Below, piece after piece: positions 50,921-64,000 of a stretch of DNA of 64,000 bases. The notes under the pieces are model-generated. The model had not been told where the DNA came from, ran no database searches, and saw nothing but the letters and a program-made list of their open reading frames with translations. The translations under genes were made by a program, and so were the position numbers. Numbering within the stretch: the stretch's first letter is position 1; each line of letters opens with the position of its first letter. The stretch covers positions 42,636,770-42,700,769 of the forward strand of contig CM067568.1 of the NCBI GenBank assembly GCA_034336665.1. Reading direction: 5' to 3'. The DNA is from Luscinia megarhynchos. Its lineage: Eukaryota > Chordata > Aves > Passeriformes > Turdidae.

Positions 50921-52859
50921 TTCCAATTCCTGTTATATATTTACAGGTTTGTATAGACAAACTCCTCAAATTAGATGGCCTCATACCACCATTCCTTGCT
51001 TGTTGATACCTGCTGAGATCTTCAACAGCAACTGCATCTGACTGTAACAAAAACACCAGAAAAGTGCTTTTCCATTAAAGCAAGTCAAACAGGATGCTGT
51101 TTGGCTTTCATGTTCTTTGGGATGGCTAGTATATAGTGCTCAGCATCCAAATATAAAATTCAGGTTCCTAGCCTCAAGATCAAAGTAATCTTAAAAGCCT
51201 TTTGACAGCCTTGGAAACAACCACTTATAGTGGAGACTATACATACAAAATTTTGTTTCAACAGATAGATATGTATGAGTGGAATTTGGTTACCTACACA
51301 CAGAGTTGATTGAGTTTTCCTTATGCTAGCAAAAATGTTTATATGCAGACTTGGAACATACACGTGGAAAAGATGTTTTTTAGAACTTAGAAAAAGCCAC
51401 AGCACATCCTTAATCTTCTGTCTCTCCTGTTCATGCTTCTGAACCAGTTCTTTATAATCATTCATGCTACTGTTATTTTTTCAAATTCTGCTTGTAGGAA
51501 CTGCCACTTATTCTAGTTGTTTAATGACTTCAATTTGAGTTAATTATCCAATGTATTCAGTATATTCCTTAGTCTATTACCTCTTGAATGAGATTAAGAC
51601 CTTGTATAAAATTGGCAGAGAGATTGAAAAGTAATCACTCAATTTCACTTCTGCAGGATAAAAAGAGGAAAACTTTCAGGCATGATTGTTGTGTAAAGAA
51701 GTGCCATTTCAGAGCAATCTCAGAAAATGCATGGAGAAAGAACCACAGTTAAAACAGTATTTCTTTTCTTCTGCTGTGACTGTTCTTAATAGGGGGTGTT
51801 TGAAATTTTGTCAGAAATCTGCTAGTTATATATGAACTATTCCACTTTATGATGGAATCTTTTTTTGTAGTATCAACTCCAATCACAACCACAAAATTTC
51901 CATTGCTTCTCTTTGCTCTTGAGTATTTACAGTCATCCTCTCCAGTGAAAACCCATATGCAGCTTTTTATGGGAAGTGTATACTGCTACTCTACATGTTT
52001 CACCTAATCCCAGCCAGAGATCAAATGTATAGAATGAGGAGAGTTGTACATCTGAAATGAATTTGGCCTGATGATTCATGTGCTATTGGTTAACACTGAA
52101 TAGAATCATTTGAAGGAAATTGCTCTGGTGGCACTAGGCCATTCAGACCATGGCTGTTGTATTTCATAGGTCTCACCCTCTAAGGATTACTTATACCTTA
52201 CAGAGAAAACAACAGCTGTGTAACACATTTAGCCTCCACTGTATAGACATATCATTGATGTTTTCCTCTTTACTGCCTACCCACAAACCATTTGTGCCAA
52301 CAGCTCCCAAACCTAGTAACACCAGGAGGATCAGAATGCATCTCTGGCTGCAGAGGGAAAAGGGAGAATGATAAATTTAGACTGACCTGGCTACATTCAG
52401 GTAGGACAGACTGTGAGAAATAATTTTAAGACCTTCTTTCTCAGGTCTTCTGCTCTTCCATCTGGGTTTGGTTTATATTTCAGGATGGAATATCCCTATA
52501 TCTTAGCTAAGCAGAGATATAGAAAACAAATTCTTGAGTAGACCTAGATTCTTGAGTAGGACTATCATTCACACCATCTGGGGACTGACTTTTCTATAGT
52601 TTATCCCCACTAAATGCAAGCAAGCTCAGTATGAAATGCTGGATCAGCAGCTATTAAGTATTACAAAACAAATTGACTTAAATGAAAGTGGGTGGGTTCC
52701 AAAAACTGTTCCTAGTCTAATATTCACCTGAGAAAAAGATGGTATCACTTCAGAAATCTGCTTTTCTAAAATTCACTGTTTATTCCTGGCAAATAGTTGA
52801 AAAAAAATGTTGTCTCTTCCCTATCATAAGTAGCTTAAAATTAACCAGAAGCATAATAC
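50921..52859. other. Unique AT-rich DNA, 1.9 kb
   Basis: No gene is recognisable. A short direct repeat of 'attcttgagtag' lies near 52530-52560. Confidence 0.55.
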
Positions 52860-53714
52860 ATTCCTGAGGAGGTAGAAGAGGTATGGCAGAAAACAGTTGC
52901 ACAATAGCACTGAAGAAAGACAAATTTTACATGATTTTTCATATAGATAACTTGTTTAACTAGAAGGACACTGTGTCTGAGGCTGCAATGCAGGATGTAA
53001 CCAGTGGTATGTATTCTATCACCATCCTTTGAAACCAGGTGGAGCAGTGATCCTTTTCTCTTCCGTGACCTATCCCTCATAACTCTGGGGGAGACATCCT
53101 CTGTTGATGTGCCAGCTGTTAAAACCAGGTGGGGCAGTTTTCTTTATCTCTTCCACGACCCATCCTCCTTCCAGGGAGGTATCTTCTGTTAATGGGCCAT
53201 TGATTCCCACTGCATGACTGATAAAATAACATCATCCCATTGGGAGATGCTCCAGCCAGGAGGAAGAGCCAAGCATTTCCTACCTTAATAAAAACTGAGA
53301 TTTGGAACACCAAGACAGCATTTTTCCACTGGATTCCTAGAGAAAGACCAGGCCCATTTACATCACCACTGGACCTTCAGAGGAAAATTGCACCCTTCAA
53401 CAGGATCATTGCTTCAACAGAAGCACATCTGTCACTGCAGAAGGATGCAGCCACCACCAGATTGGACTGCTACCAACACCCTGACTGACGGGGTGTCAGT
53501 TGTATTCTGACTCTGTCAGTGAGGGGTTTTTTGGTATTACTGCACTATTATTTTAATTTTTCCCAGTAAAGAGCTCTTATTCCTCTTCCCATATCATTGC
53601 CTGAGAGCCCCTTAATTTCAAAATTATAATAATTTGGAGGGAGGGGTTTACATTTTCATTTCAAGAGAGGCTCCTGCCTTTCTTAGCAGACACCTGTCTT
53701 TTCAAACCAAGACA
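52860..53714 (+). mobile_element. ERV LTR, family D, sense orientation
   Basis: An LTR ending ...AAACCAAGACA at 53714. A TATA-like 'ataaaaactg' lies at about 53288 and an AGTAAA-type polyadenylation signal at 53565-53570 ('ccagtaaagagctcttattcc'). The long U5-like end contains 'gcctgagagccccttaatttc' (53601) and 'gcagacacctgtcttttcaa' (53687). The left edge is uncertain. Sequence from about 52960 matches the family as I remember it, while 52860-52960 is a weaker match. U3 holds a duplicated module (53028-53200). It is CpG-poor and diverged. No internal retroviral sequence is adjacent. Confidence 0.75.
53028..53200 (+). repeat. Duplicated ~85-bp module in family-D LTR U3
   Basis: Unit 1 (53028-53114) and unit 2 (about 53118-53200) share the order 'aaaccaggtgg.gcag', 'ctcttcc.cgacc.atcc', 'gg.aga/gtat.c.tctgtt.atg.gcca'. 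They are about as diverged from each other as the element is overall, so the duplication is probably older than the insertion. Confidence 0.75.
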
Positions 53715-56700
53715 GAATGCATCCCACATGTTCTGTAAGTGAATTCTTTTAGAACCACCCAGGAGATAGATGCTCAGCTTGATTCACCATTTCTTGCCAT
53801 TGGTTACTGTAACAAGCTGCTGGGTGCTGGTAAAAAGTTGTCAGATTCCATGCAGGCAAGGCTGTACCTCATGAATAAAAGGATGTGCTTAAAGTTTCTA
53901 CCATCCTGCATATAATGGGGACCAATACCAAGAATAGTAGATTTATTTTAGGGATAAGAACAGGTAGGGAAAAAAGATGAAGGAAAAGTTTCTGTAAAAT
54001 TGAAACAATATAATTACACTAAAAATACAAGGTACTCAGATTTGGGTTTGATTGGTTTTGGGTTCTTTTTCCAATTCTCAGTTTTAATAAAAAGTTCACT
54101 TTTTTCACATTATTTTTTTTTTGCTTTCCCCTCCAAAAGCAAATAATGGATCTTATTGGTTCAGATGACCTTGCTTCTTCATTAAGGCAATTTTTGCTAT
54201 CAACAATTAGCTCCCTTTTAGTCAGCAGAAAACCACACTGCTGTACTTACACTCTAGTTATTTTAAATAACTTCACATTTTTTTTTCCCTTGAGATCATG
54301 TTAAACCTGCCCAGCAATCAGCCCCCCAGGCATGCACACGTAGAGCCCCAAGACAGAGGAAAATGACTGGGATGGGTATGTTCTGAGTCTGGCATACAAG
54401 CAGAAACTCATAAAAACTATCTGTATTGTAACACCACATGAAAAGGAGCCACCCGTCTGGCTAGCCAACATGTTTCTGCATCTCTGCAGACACCCAAGAT
54501 TAGTAAATGTTTAACCACAACATTTTCAACAATGAGTCTATTCATTAGAATTGGGAGTGAAGGAATAACTTCACCACAAAAGACTGTTGCACCAAGGCTA
54601 TTAAAACAGAGATCAATTTACATGGTACTGGCAGAGATGGGTTGAAAAGACAGGTACATTTTCATGCACACCACAGGGCTGGAAGGCCTTCTCAAAGAAG
54701 AAAATTTGATGGTGGCTGACATACAGTACAGGTATAATTAATAAGAACAAGGGAACTTAAGTATTGTTAAAAAAACCCAGCTTTTATGCCTCCAATGAAA
54801 TCTGAAACAAAAAAATTTGTGTGTGCTTTCTTTATAAGCAGTGAAAAGTCTATTTTGATTTATACTTGAGAAGATACTAAGAGATGTATATGTCCTAATT
54901 TCAAAACTTGAATAATATTTAAACCCAAAAAGAACCTGAGCAACTGAATATCTTAGGTTTCTTGTCAAACTGCCATGTTAACTGCCATGAAAATAAATAC
55001 ATTTATAATAAAATTTTGCATGCTTACTTTTGCCTTTCAGTTTTTTGTGCCAGATGTGCAGCCATGCTATTTGTTCTGTGAGAGGTTTCTTGGATGTAAT
55101 CTGGAGAATTGCTGATTGATGTAATGTTTATTTCAATTTGGATGTTGTTTTCAGATTTAATCAAAATGAAACATTAAATTAAGTATTAAGCCTTTTATTC
55201 AATGACTGTTGAAGTCCATCAATTTCTGCTAAACTTTTCACTTGTGTAGTTCTTATTTCCTTTTTCTCCCAATAGCGATAAATCTTTAGATTTTGGGAGT
55301 AAGGGAGCATCAATAATATGGTGTGGTTAACACCTGATCTTCAATTTGAAAAGAAGTGCTTGAATTTTAATAATGCATTTAGTGTTCTGAAACTGAAGAC
55401 AAGGAAGATAAAAATAATTAACAAACTCCACTAAAATTGTACTGTGAAGAAAAAAAGCAAGATTAAATTTTCTCTTTTTGAATTAGCATTTGTGTCTATT
55501 GTATTTTACATAGGAAGGCCACATGGAAAAAAATGGAAAGAGTATTTTGCGTTTGAAGATCTTTGGAAAAAGGTCTGATTATTTTTAACATAATCATCTT
55601 GGCACAAATTAATCCATATTACTGATGCATCTTTTTTTACTGAGGTGCCCTCATTTGGAACCCTAAACAACAAATAAACAATTTATTTTACTTTGTACTA
55701 CTCAAACAACACATATCTGGATAAGAGGCTCTGAAATTCAGTTATTGAACAAGTGAGGGTGAGAAAATCCACAATTGCTGTTTATTGCCAAGACATGATG
55801 TTTACCATAGTAAAATAATGATCATCCTCTGTTTCTGCTTGTTTTCAGTCCTCAGTTAACTAAAATGCTCCCAAAAAGTGATGACACAGAGCTACACAAC
55901 TTCAGACTGAGATCATGCTACACATGTTTAATGAAGAATGTATTAAACCTTTGGGACATCTTACACAGAGATGTAGTAAATTCTTTTTGCCAAGGAGTGA
56001 GGTAGTCTCAACACTTAAAATGAAGTTTGCATATGTTTGCTTGCCTCTTTTATGTGTTACAAAATTGTTGTCATTCTGGATCACTTAGTGAAATTGATTG
56101 TCCTGTAGTCTGTTAGTCATTAGGTTAAGATGTAAATGCTGTTTTTGGGACCTTAGAATCCACTGATCTGAAAAGCAATACAGGCAATTTGGAGAGTAGT
56201 GGTGCAGATCTCTTCAGAATAACAGTCTGAACTATTTCCTGCAATAGACTAGTATTCAGCTCTTTTATTCAAACTACATTTGCCAATGTATACCAATTAT
56301 TTCCTGCCTTACAAATAATTTGATGTTCACATTACATCTCAAACCACTTCCAGTTCTCTATGCTGTTCTCCTCTTCTGAATAAGGAAAGCACTATTCATA
56401 AAATATAGCCTAACAAACAGTTAATAATACCAATCTGAAAAGTGACTCTTTAATAGCTCCTATTAAGGAAGCAAAAACAAAGTGATATAATCCTGCTATT
56501 CATGACCTGTTCATGAATAGCCAATGAGGGTGATTGTAAGAGAAACTGTAAGCTGATGGCTCGTGGCTGGGACTCATCATAAGTAAATAAATATACAGTG
56601 TATGTGGCTCTAACACACTTTCCCCTTCATGACTTTGGACTGTAGTACATTTTTCTCTCTTTCTTAATCCTTGGTGACCTAAAAACAACAACCACATATG

Positions 56701-59700
56701 CAATGAACAGCAACTCATTGTGATTGCAGGTGATGGGCGTGAGCCAGGTTTGTGTAATGTCATTGATTCTGCTATTAGGATAGCAGTCATATAAAACTTA
56801 GGAGCTTGCACTCCACCATTCATCTGCAAGCAGAGTGGAAGATCTTCTTAGAAATGACTGGTGTAAAATATCATCATGAAAGGATAAACTGTTTTGGAAG
56901 AGATTTTGCATACTTGCTTAAGAATTTTACCTTTTCCTATTTCTACTTTTAGGTATTTTTAGTTTCCTCGTTTTAAACAAAGACTTTTCCATGATAGTTT
57001 AGTGGGTTTAGATCATAAATAATGTTTAAATCTTTAAAACGATGAGTTCATTCTCCATTCATTATTTCCCCACTCACTGGGTCTTTATTTAATGGAAGAT
57101 ATTAAAAAATACAGATTCTTCACTTACAGGGAATCGGTTCAGACAAATGTTTAATGCTCAAACAGCCACCAGGCATTGGAACGCACACCATCTGTTTTCT
57201 TCCATTCCCTGTGTTTGTATAGTCAGCTTTCCCAATGTAATCAACTTATTCACTAGGAAAATAAACTGTGATCCCTATCTGCCAATTCCATTTGTCCATC
57301 TGTCTACCTATCTGTCAGACTATGTCTGCAAGGAGGACTTAAAAGGGTAAAAGTTTTCTGGAAAATTTTGAATACATACAAATAGAAAAATCTTTCCATG
57401 ATTAACATATTTTTTAATTTTCCCAATTAAAAATCACCAATAAATCCTTGCAAGTATTTTACAATATAGAAAAAGAAAATATGTGTAAATAACCATACTG
57501 TAATATAAAAATATTGATGTCTTGTGCAAGTATTTATATATATTTTTTGTCAACACTTGTTACCCATTAACATGAATAGAAAAAGCTGGATTGGTCTATT
57601 ACTTTCTAAAATGAATATGACCAAAATAAGAATTAGGGTCTGAATTACATGAATAGTTATTTTGATTTCTTTGGAATGCTTTTTATTCAAAATTAGTCGT
57701 TTGATTTACTGCAAAGACAAAAATCAAATGCTTAGTTTTAAGTAAATTAATTTAATCCAGAATAATTTATGGACTTTATCTCTTTGATAGAATCTAATTT
57801 TAAAAGCATTTTAGGAAAAATTTTAAAAGTTGTATGCAACAATATGAGACTGGATGATTCACAAGTAACTACTTATTTGTGCTGCCCACAAACATATTTG
57901 CATGCCAAATACATGATTTTAGTTATTCTATCATTTTATTTATATAGAAAATTTCAAAATTTTATAACAAAAATCATTGCTTACTATGCAATTAATAGAA
58001 AAGACCAATAAACAGCAGCTTAGACTCAGAAATATTTTTTCATTCTTATTATTTTAAAATAGTAGTGGCTCATTTCTTAAGAATATTAAATCTCAAAGCA
58101 CAAAACCAAAAAGATAAAGTTATTTTAAAATTATGTACTTGATTTTAAAGCCTGTACATCCATCTACATGTCAAACTACTTTATGTTATTTAAACTACTT
58201 TGCACCATTTAAAGAAGGCCATAATCCATTGTACCAGATTTTGATTTTTAATGCAATCAGCATTATAAAACACTTCTGACTGTTACTGTAGTAATTTCTG
58301 TGTGCATTTTGTGATATTTCAGCTCAGTTTCTTAGTTTTGATAAACTGCTGCTGAGATCTTTTAGACTAAAATCTAAGGGCAAAATAATTTTTTAGTATT
58401 ATTTAACTTAATTTGTATATATTTAACTGTATTTAATTATAGGCTAGTAGCTACTCTTCAATTCTTTCTTTTAGCTTTGTATTAAGAGTGATTTGTAAGT
58501 ACCTGATAGATGTGAGGACATTCCATCTCTGGGGAAGTATCAATCCTCAAACCAGGATACTCAGGCAGAACCTAATGTATTATTACAGTTATTATAGTTC
58601 TGTGAGATACAGATTTATTGCCACTAGTTTTGTGGGTTTGTGGACTTGCTTGGCACATGATGAAACATCTTCAGCTGTCTTCCCTTACCCCCACTGCTGT
58701 GCCTCAGCAAGACAGTTAAGGCTGAAATCCTTGAATCACATGGATCTTGAGTGAGCCTGTAAAACCTGGGTTTAAATCCATACATTTAAAATAATTTAAT
58801 TAATAACAATTAAAATTACTATTTCCTTTGATATCCAATTTTCTAATGTTAGTGTTTCTGAAGCAGCTAGGACTGGGTTAAAATAAAAATTATAAATAAA
58901 ATAAATATATGACCATGGGCTTGCTGTGCTAGGACTAGATACATTTTTAAAAGGTGTACAGGTACTAACTGCCTTCAAGATCAGTTAAAGCTTATCAATG
59001 TACCATAAATAAGGAGAGATCTTATTAAAGCTTCACTTTTTGTGTAATTAGGTCTTTCAAAAAGCTGCTCTCTGATGTTGGTAAGGTAAGCATGAGAATA
59101 AATATTACACTAGAAGTCCTCAAAAACAACTTCTTTCTGTAGAGCAGTCAAATTCACATCTGTAAAGCAAAGGTAACTTTCTGTTTAAATATGTAATATA
59201 TATTGTAAATTATATTCCTTGTTAATAATAGCTTCAAGAGAAGCCTCCTCACTTATTAACATATTGCTGCTCTTGGATGGGACCAAAAGGAACATGGATG
59301 TAACCCTCAGAAGAAGGCAGGCAAGAAAGTGAGGCCAGACTGTGTGACATACAGTCACTGTGGATATCAATATAACCTCAGCAGCACAGCTAGCTGCAGT
59401 GACTAAACATCTTAATAGTCATTCATTTTCCCAGACAGATTTCACAGCCTGACTCTGCTGTGCTGCCACAGCTACTATCCAGCCTGCTAGTTCACATGTG
59501 CCTGAAGCAGTGGTGGTTCCTTGGGGAAGGATGGTTCCTGGTTTCACAATAGAAAACTAGTTTTTCCCTTTGAGCATGTAGAGTTTTTGATTGGATTGTA
59601 TTGTCAAAATCTACGAAAATTGAACATTATTTGAGAGAGTCAGACCTAACACTGTTGGCCATAAAGAAAAAATAAAAGAAAAACAAAGCCAGAATAGAGC

Positions 59701-61730
59701 TTCAGAAATGTATGTCATTCATTATTTCACCTCTGATATTGATAACAGTGAGATGATTCAAAGGTGTGATCATATATTTAAGGCACATGATGAACTACAG
59801 AAAGTCACTCTGAAATCAATGCTGACTAAACAAATGATCCCTCAGATATTCAAACTTCCTTTAAGTCCCATATACTTTTTCCTCCTGATCCTTTCAATGA
59901 TATAGTAAACATTATAAAGACATAGATTATTAGAATCCTTCTCAACGACCATGACTCATGTGCTTAATGCAGTGATAACAACGAACCTATTGAGTAATCC
60001 TAAATAATATATTGCTTAACTATCAGATAACATCCTTGGTTATATCATAGTTAATAAAAATTTGGGGCAAAGCAACTATTTGGAATGTGTCTGGCATAGC
60101 CCAAATATAAAATGCTTTTGCCATCAAAACTGACTATTTGAAGTGCAACAGTTGAATAATGAAAGGCTCTGCAAAGGTTTTAGGAGTCAGCTCCTGTGAT
60201 GTGAAAAATAGGAAAGAAAATGGAATTCTATACCCACCACTCTCAAATTATTATGTTTCTGTTCATCACATAAAGGCTCACAGATTAAAAAATATGTCTA
60301 GTTGATATCTCAGCAGCTTTTTAATGAAAGATTATTAAAATGAAAGGTCTGATTGGTGTCACTGATATGCTAAGGTTATGAAATTCAAAATTTACTCCTT
60401 CCTTTCCAGGAAAAAATAATTTCAATTATTTATTCCATTTTGCAGAGGTTTTTTAACTTATTGTAATTATGTGATTATCTAATTAAGTCATTAGGTATCA
60501 AGGCAGTTATCACAACAGAATTGTATTCTGGGAATACATGTTGTATTAAAACTCATTCCCCTACAAAGGTGCCTTTGCTAGTTGGCAGGGAAGAGGGATG
60601 TGGTAAATGCCTTTCTAGTGGAAAAAAAGAAAAATAAAAGGAATATGTTTACAAAGCTCTAATTGAGGCAAGACTAAGTATATTCTTATACAAGTGTCAG
60701 AGTGAGGAATATTTTAATAAAAACAGAAATGTCCACTATTATTTTTTACAAGTGGGGAACGGTGTTTTGTGCAAATTCAGAAACCTTGTCAGTATGTGGG
60801 AATATTAATTTTGCAAAGCTCACTGTCTTAGCTGTGGGCAGCTCCATTTGAACTCTCTTCACTGAGCAGGAGGAACTCCAGACAGATGACTGACATCTGC
60901 AGGGATTGGAGTTCTGTCAGCTGAACGTACCTGCAAGATCAAAAATTCACAAACACTCAGGAAGGCAATGCAGGGCACTTTGTACTGGATGAGAAACTGC
61001 AGTTTGTCTACATGTACACATGCATTCTCAAGTAATTTTTAGGTGATATCTATAAGTACTATTCAAATAAAACACACAAATCAAAGACTGTGCCTGACCT
61101 ATAATATGCTATCAAAATGACTGAAATAAATTTAATTATTGTGTGAGATAGTTCATTTGCATGAACAAGGATAGGCACCTAGCCTAGGGGATTTTTATTT
61201 TTTCCCTTTTTCTCCTTTGACAAAGATTCAATACTGAGTTGAGGAAATTTGAGCTGTAAGTAATGAATGTTTTAATGGAAATTGACATTCATTTTTCAAA
61301 ACTCTTTTGCAACTTGTCGATAAAAATGTAATAAATGGGATATTGAGGTTTTAAAGAAAAGAATGATGCAGCAGTGTGAAGGTTACCACTATAAAGGACC
61401 CCAAGAAATTTGAGAGCTATAGTCTTCCCTAAAGTTCTGTACAAATTTGTTTAATGTGGAAAAAAAGAGTAAAACAGAGAAAACTAACTGAAGTAAAGGA
61501 TATCAATGTTTTCCAGTGATTAAAACAGTGCAAAGGGTTTTCTAATGACTCACAGAAAAGGACCAAAACCTCCTTTTGCTTATGCAATTTATAACTGGAC
61601 TAATAAAAACGTTGAGGAAAAAGATGCTATACAAATTCATGAGAGATAGACCTTTGCTTTATAACCTAAGATAATTTTTTTCATTCTGATTACCACTAGC
61701 CCTTCATATTGAAGAAGAGCCATTCCAGGA

Positions 61731-61805
61731 TGAATATATATCTATATATCTATATATCTATATACCCCTATATATCTCTATATATAGAGATATAGAGAGA
61801 GATAT
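61731..61805. repeat. TATATATC octamer array with 24-bp perfect palindrome
   Basis: Several TATATATC-type units (61735-61770) lead into a perfect palindrome at 61771-61794 with 12-bp arms and no spacer. A GATATAGAGAGAGATATC tail follows. The stretch is a cruciform candidate. Confidence 0.88.
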
Positions 61806-62486
61806 CAAGGCACTACAGCTGTTTCACTGCAATCATCAAGTGAGTTTTTTTCAATGACAGAAATTTGTCAGATATTTTTACTCTTCATTAAGAGTAAAAT
61901 CTCTTTACTCTTTAATACTTTAAAGAATAAATGAATTGCAAACAAAACCAAATCAGTGTCAGAATCTTAAATAAGTAATTGTTATATTCTATGTCTGCTG
62001 TTACCCCCTTTTCTTATCTAGAGTATGTGTCAAGTCAGTAACAGATCAGACTGAATCCAAAGTAAAGCTGATACTCATCTGAAACATTAAATTCTCCCCC
62101 ACACACATATTCCATTCCTCTCTTCCCAGTTCATATGGTACAGCTTATCCTAATTTTTTTGTCCTACTCCGTGCTTATCTTCTGAACAGAAACATTTCAC
62201 TGAAGTATAAAAGTCGGTGTGCCCAAAATATTATTCAACAACACAGGGGATGTATTTGAATACTAATTATTTATTTATTAAATATTCCAGACTAGGGTGG
62301 TCAGATGAAATCATATGCCCTTTAGAGAAAAGCAACCCATTCAGTTGTTTTGGTGACACCTGTGCAGATTTTTCCATTTATCTTACAGACAATATTAATC
62401 GCATTCTTTAATTGTGTGACAAACTGTCACAAACCAAAGAGAAACTCTGTTTCTCTATTGTATTTAAGAAAGTGGTGCATGTTTTT

Positions 62487-62507
62487 AAAAAAAAAAAAAA
62501 AAAAAAA
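62487..62507. repeat. Poly(A) tract, 21 A
   Basis: Homopolymer followed by A/G-rich sequence. No retroposed gene is recognisable upstream. Confidence 0.88.
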
Positions 62508-64000
62508 GAAAAGCAGAAAATGAAAGGCACATGCAACTTTTTTTTGTCAAAGTAAGTGTCATTCAACAATCAAGTGTGTCAAACAAGGATATGTAGGGCC
62601 AGGATCAGCATGCTGCAGCAATCATCTCTAATACCCACCATATGCCTTAAGGATGGAAAATGTGACATGTGACAGATCACTGGAGATGAACAGGGAAGGA
62701 TAATGGCTGTTGGAAGATCTTCTCCACAGCTCCCTCCTGCTCCTCTTTGCAGAACAGGACTGTCAGAGAACTCAGAGAAAGAGAGTGACATTAGAAGTTT
62801 CTTTCACTGGTTGCATTTTTCTTTTGCCAATGTGACATTTTAATTAATATTAGTTCAATTACTCCTGATCTACAGCAGAACAAATGGATTTTAAGACCAA
62901 CATCCAACATTTCATCCTAAGCAGTTTTTAAAATTAGAAAGCAAACCATTTATTTTAGAAAAACACTATTTAAGAAAAAAAAATTCCTCTTTTAAATTAT
63001 TAGTTTTAAAATTTTCATAGAAGGAAGAAACTATTGCAGGGGGACAGGTAATGAGGAACAGAACAAGAATGTATGTGTGATACCTGTTCACAGTTTTTTA
63101 ATTTCTAAAAATGCTGTGTGACTGTTGTGCTTCATGAAGACAATAGAATTCCTATACACTTCACAGCAAAAAATCAATGAATTTTTGCTCCATACCTTGC
63201 CCACACATAAAGACACATATCTATGAATTTTTTTATTTTAAAGTTACATTCACTTGAAGAAAGATTAGACTATTAACTTCAAAAATGCTTCAAAATCTCA
63301 AAAAAGCAGTCAAGGTCTGGCATGAGATTTAGTTTATTTTGAGCACCACTGCAGAAGAGTTAATTCATAAGAGCTTATACATTGATGGAATCTTCCTATT
63401 GTTTTACTGACAAGATTTCCTTGTGCTTCTCCTGGGACTAATTGTTTTTTTCAACTCAGATCTCCCCAGTGAAATTAACCTTTACCAGTCCTGTGTGTTG
63501 TATAAATATCATGCATTTATGGTTTCTTCAGAGATGTTTGAGAGCAGCTGTGAGCTTACACTTATAACAGGACTCCATGTTCTGTCCTGAAGGCATATTC
63601 TCTCCAGGAGTCATAGCAGCCCTTGCCTCTAGGACCTCCTGTACCCCTTCTCAATCTTTTCTTGGCAATTAACCCCATCAGAGCTGTACCCTGAGATCTG
63701 TGACTTAACACTGCACGCAGAATTTGGCTTAAAGACCAGAACAAAAGACAAACCTCAAAATGAAAAGAGAGTTGATGAATGCAACATTTCTAAGCATTCA
63801 TTTTCTTCCAATCTGCATATAAATATGCATTGTTTTTGAGGGTAACAATATACAGCAGTAAATAACATAAAGACTGGGAATGCGTCAAAGGGGGAAAATA
63901 TGTTTGCAGTGAATGAATGTATTGCCTTTTAAAGAAACACATGCTTGTAAGCACATGCAGTGACATTCTCTTTTGCCAAAGTAGTGAACATATTGTTTCT

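Larger units (their letters stand above)
53715..64000. other. Unique non-coding DNA, 10.3 kb, to window end
   Basis: No gene, RNA gene or recognised transposon. An octanucleotide array plus palindrome lies at 61731-61805 and a poly(A) at 62487-62507. Open frames are under 110 codons and unrecognised. Confidence 0.55.

Noticed and set aside
1..64000. tRNA, rRNA, CRISPR array, prokaryotic operons, mitochondrial insertion
   Set aside because: I looked for cloverleaf motifs, regularly spaced repeats, dense ORFs with ribosome sites and familiar mitochondrial rRNA phrases, and found none.

Overview
The window reads as nuclear DNA from a bird, most likely a passerine. It is AT-rich and CpG-poor, and its recognisable interspersed repeats are avian: decayed fragments of the CR1 LINE, mostly 5'-truncated, and solo long terminal repeats (LTRs) of avian endogenous retroviruses. 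I found no Alu, L1 or other mammal-specific repeat. The bird call rests on remembered family sequence, not on a search. I do not assign repeat-database family names or a species.

I cannot support a single protein-coding gene, exon, tRNA, rRNA or CRISPR array. Open frames are short and are either inside repeats or of a length expected by chance in AT-rich DNA. The window is best described as intergenic desert, or the inside of one very large intron; the sequence alone cannot separate the two.

Layout: 119-877, plus-strand LTR (family A) with an internal deletion. 878-5361, unique DNA ending in a GC-rich patch. 5362-6101, a CpG-rich solo LTR (family B) that looks young, with a 5-bp target-site duplication, inserted into that patch. 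6102-12185, unique DNA. 12186-12550, minus-strand CR1 abutting a second family-A LTR (12552-13378, minus). 14656-15192, complete solo LTR of family C (minus). 15791-16162, a 372-nt purine tract holding a pure 250-nt (AAAGG)50 array. 17830-18110, fragment of the CR1 endonuclease coding region with two catalytic motifs broken. 18111-29576, unique DNA with simple repeats. 29577-30262, the longest CR1 3' fragment. 35390-35452, 43139-43570, 44440-44626 and 50472-50920, further CR1 pieces. 46790-47054, truncated second copy of the family-C LTR. About 52860-53714, a plus-strand LTR (family D) with an internally duplicated module. From 53715 to the end, unique AT-rich DNA with minor simple repeats and one large AT palindrome.

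No genes work together here. What can be read is insertion history (old CR1 and LTR copies against one CpG-rich, probably recent LTR), a potentially unstable pentanucleotide expansion, and several sequences able to form non-B DNA. I found no convincing novel biological system.
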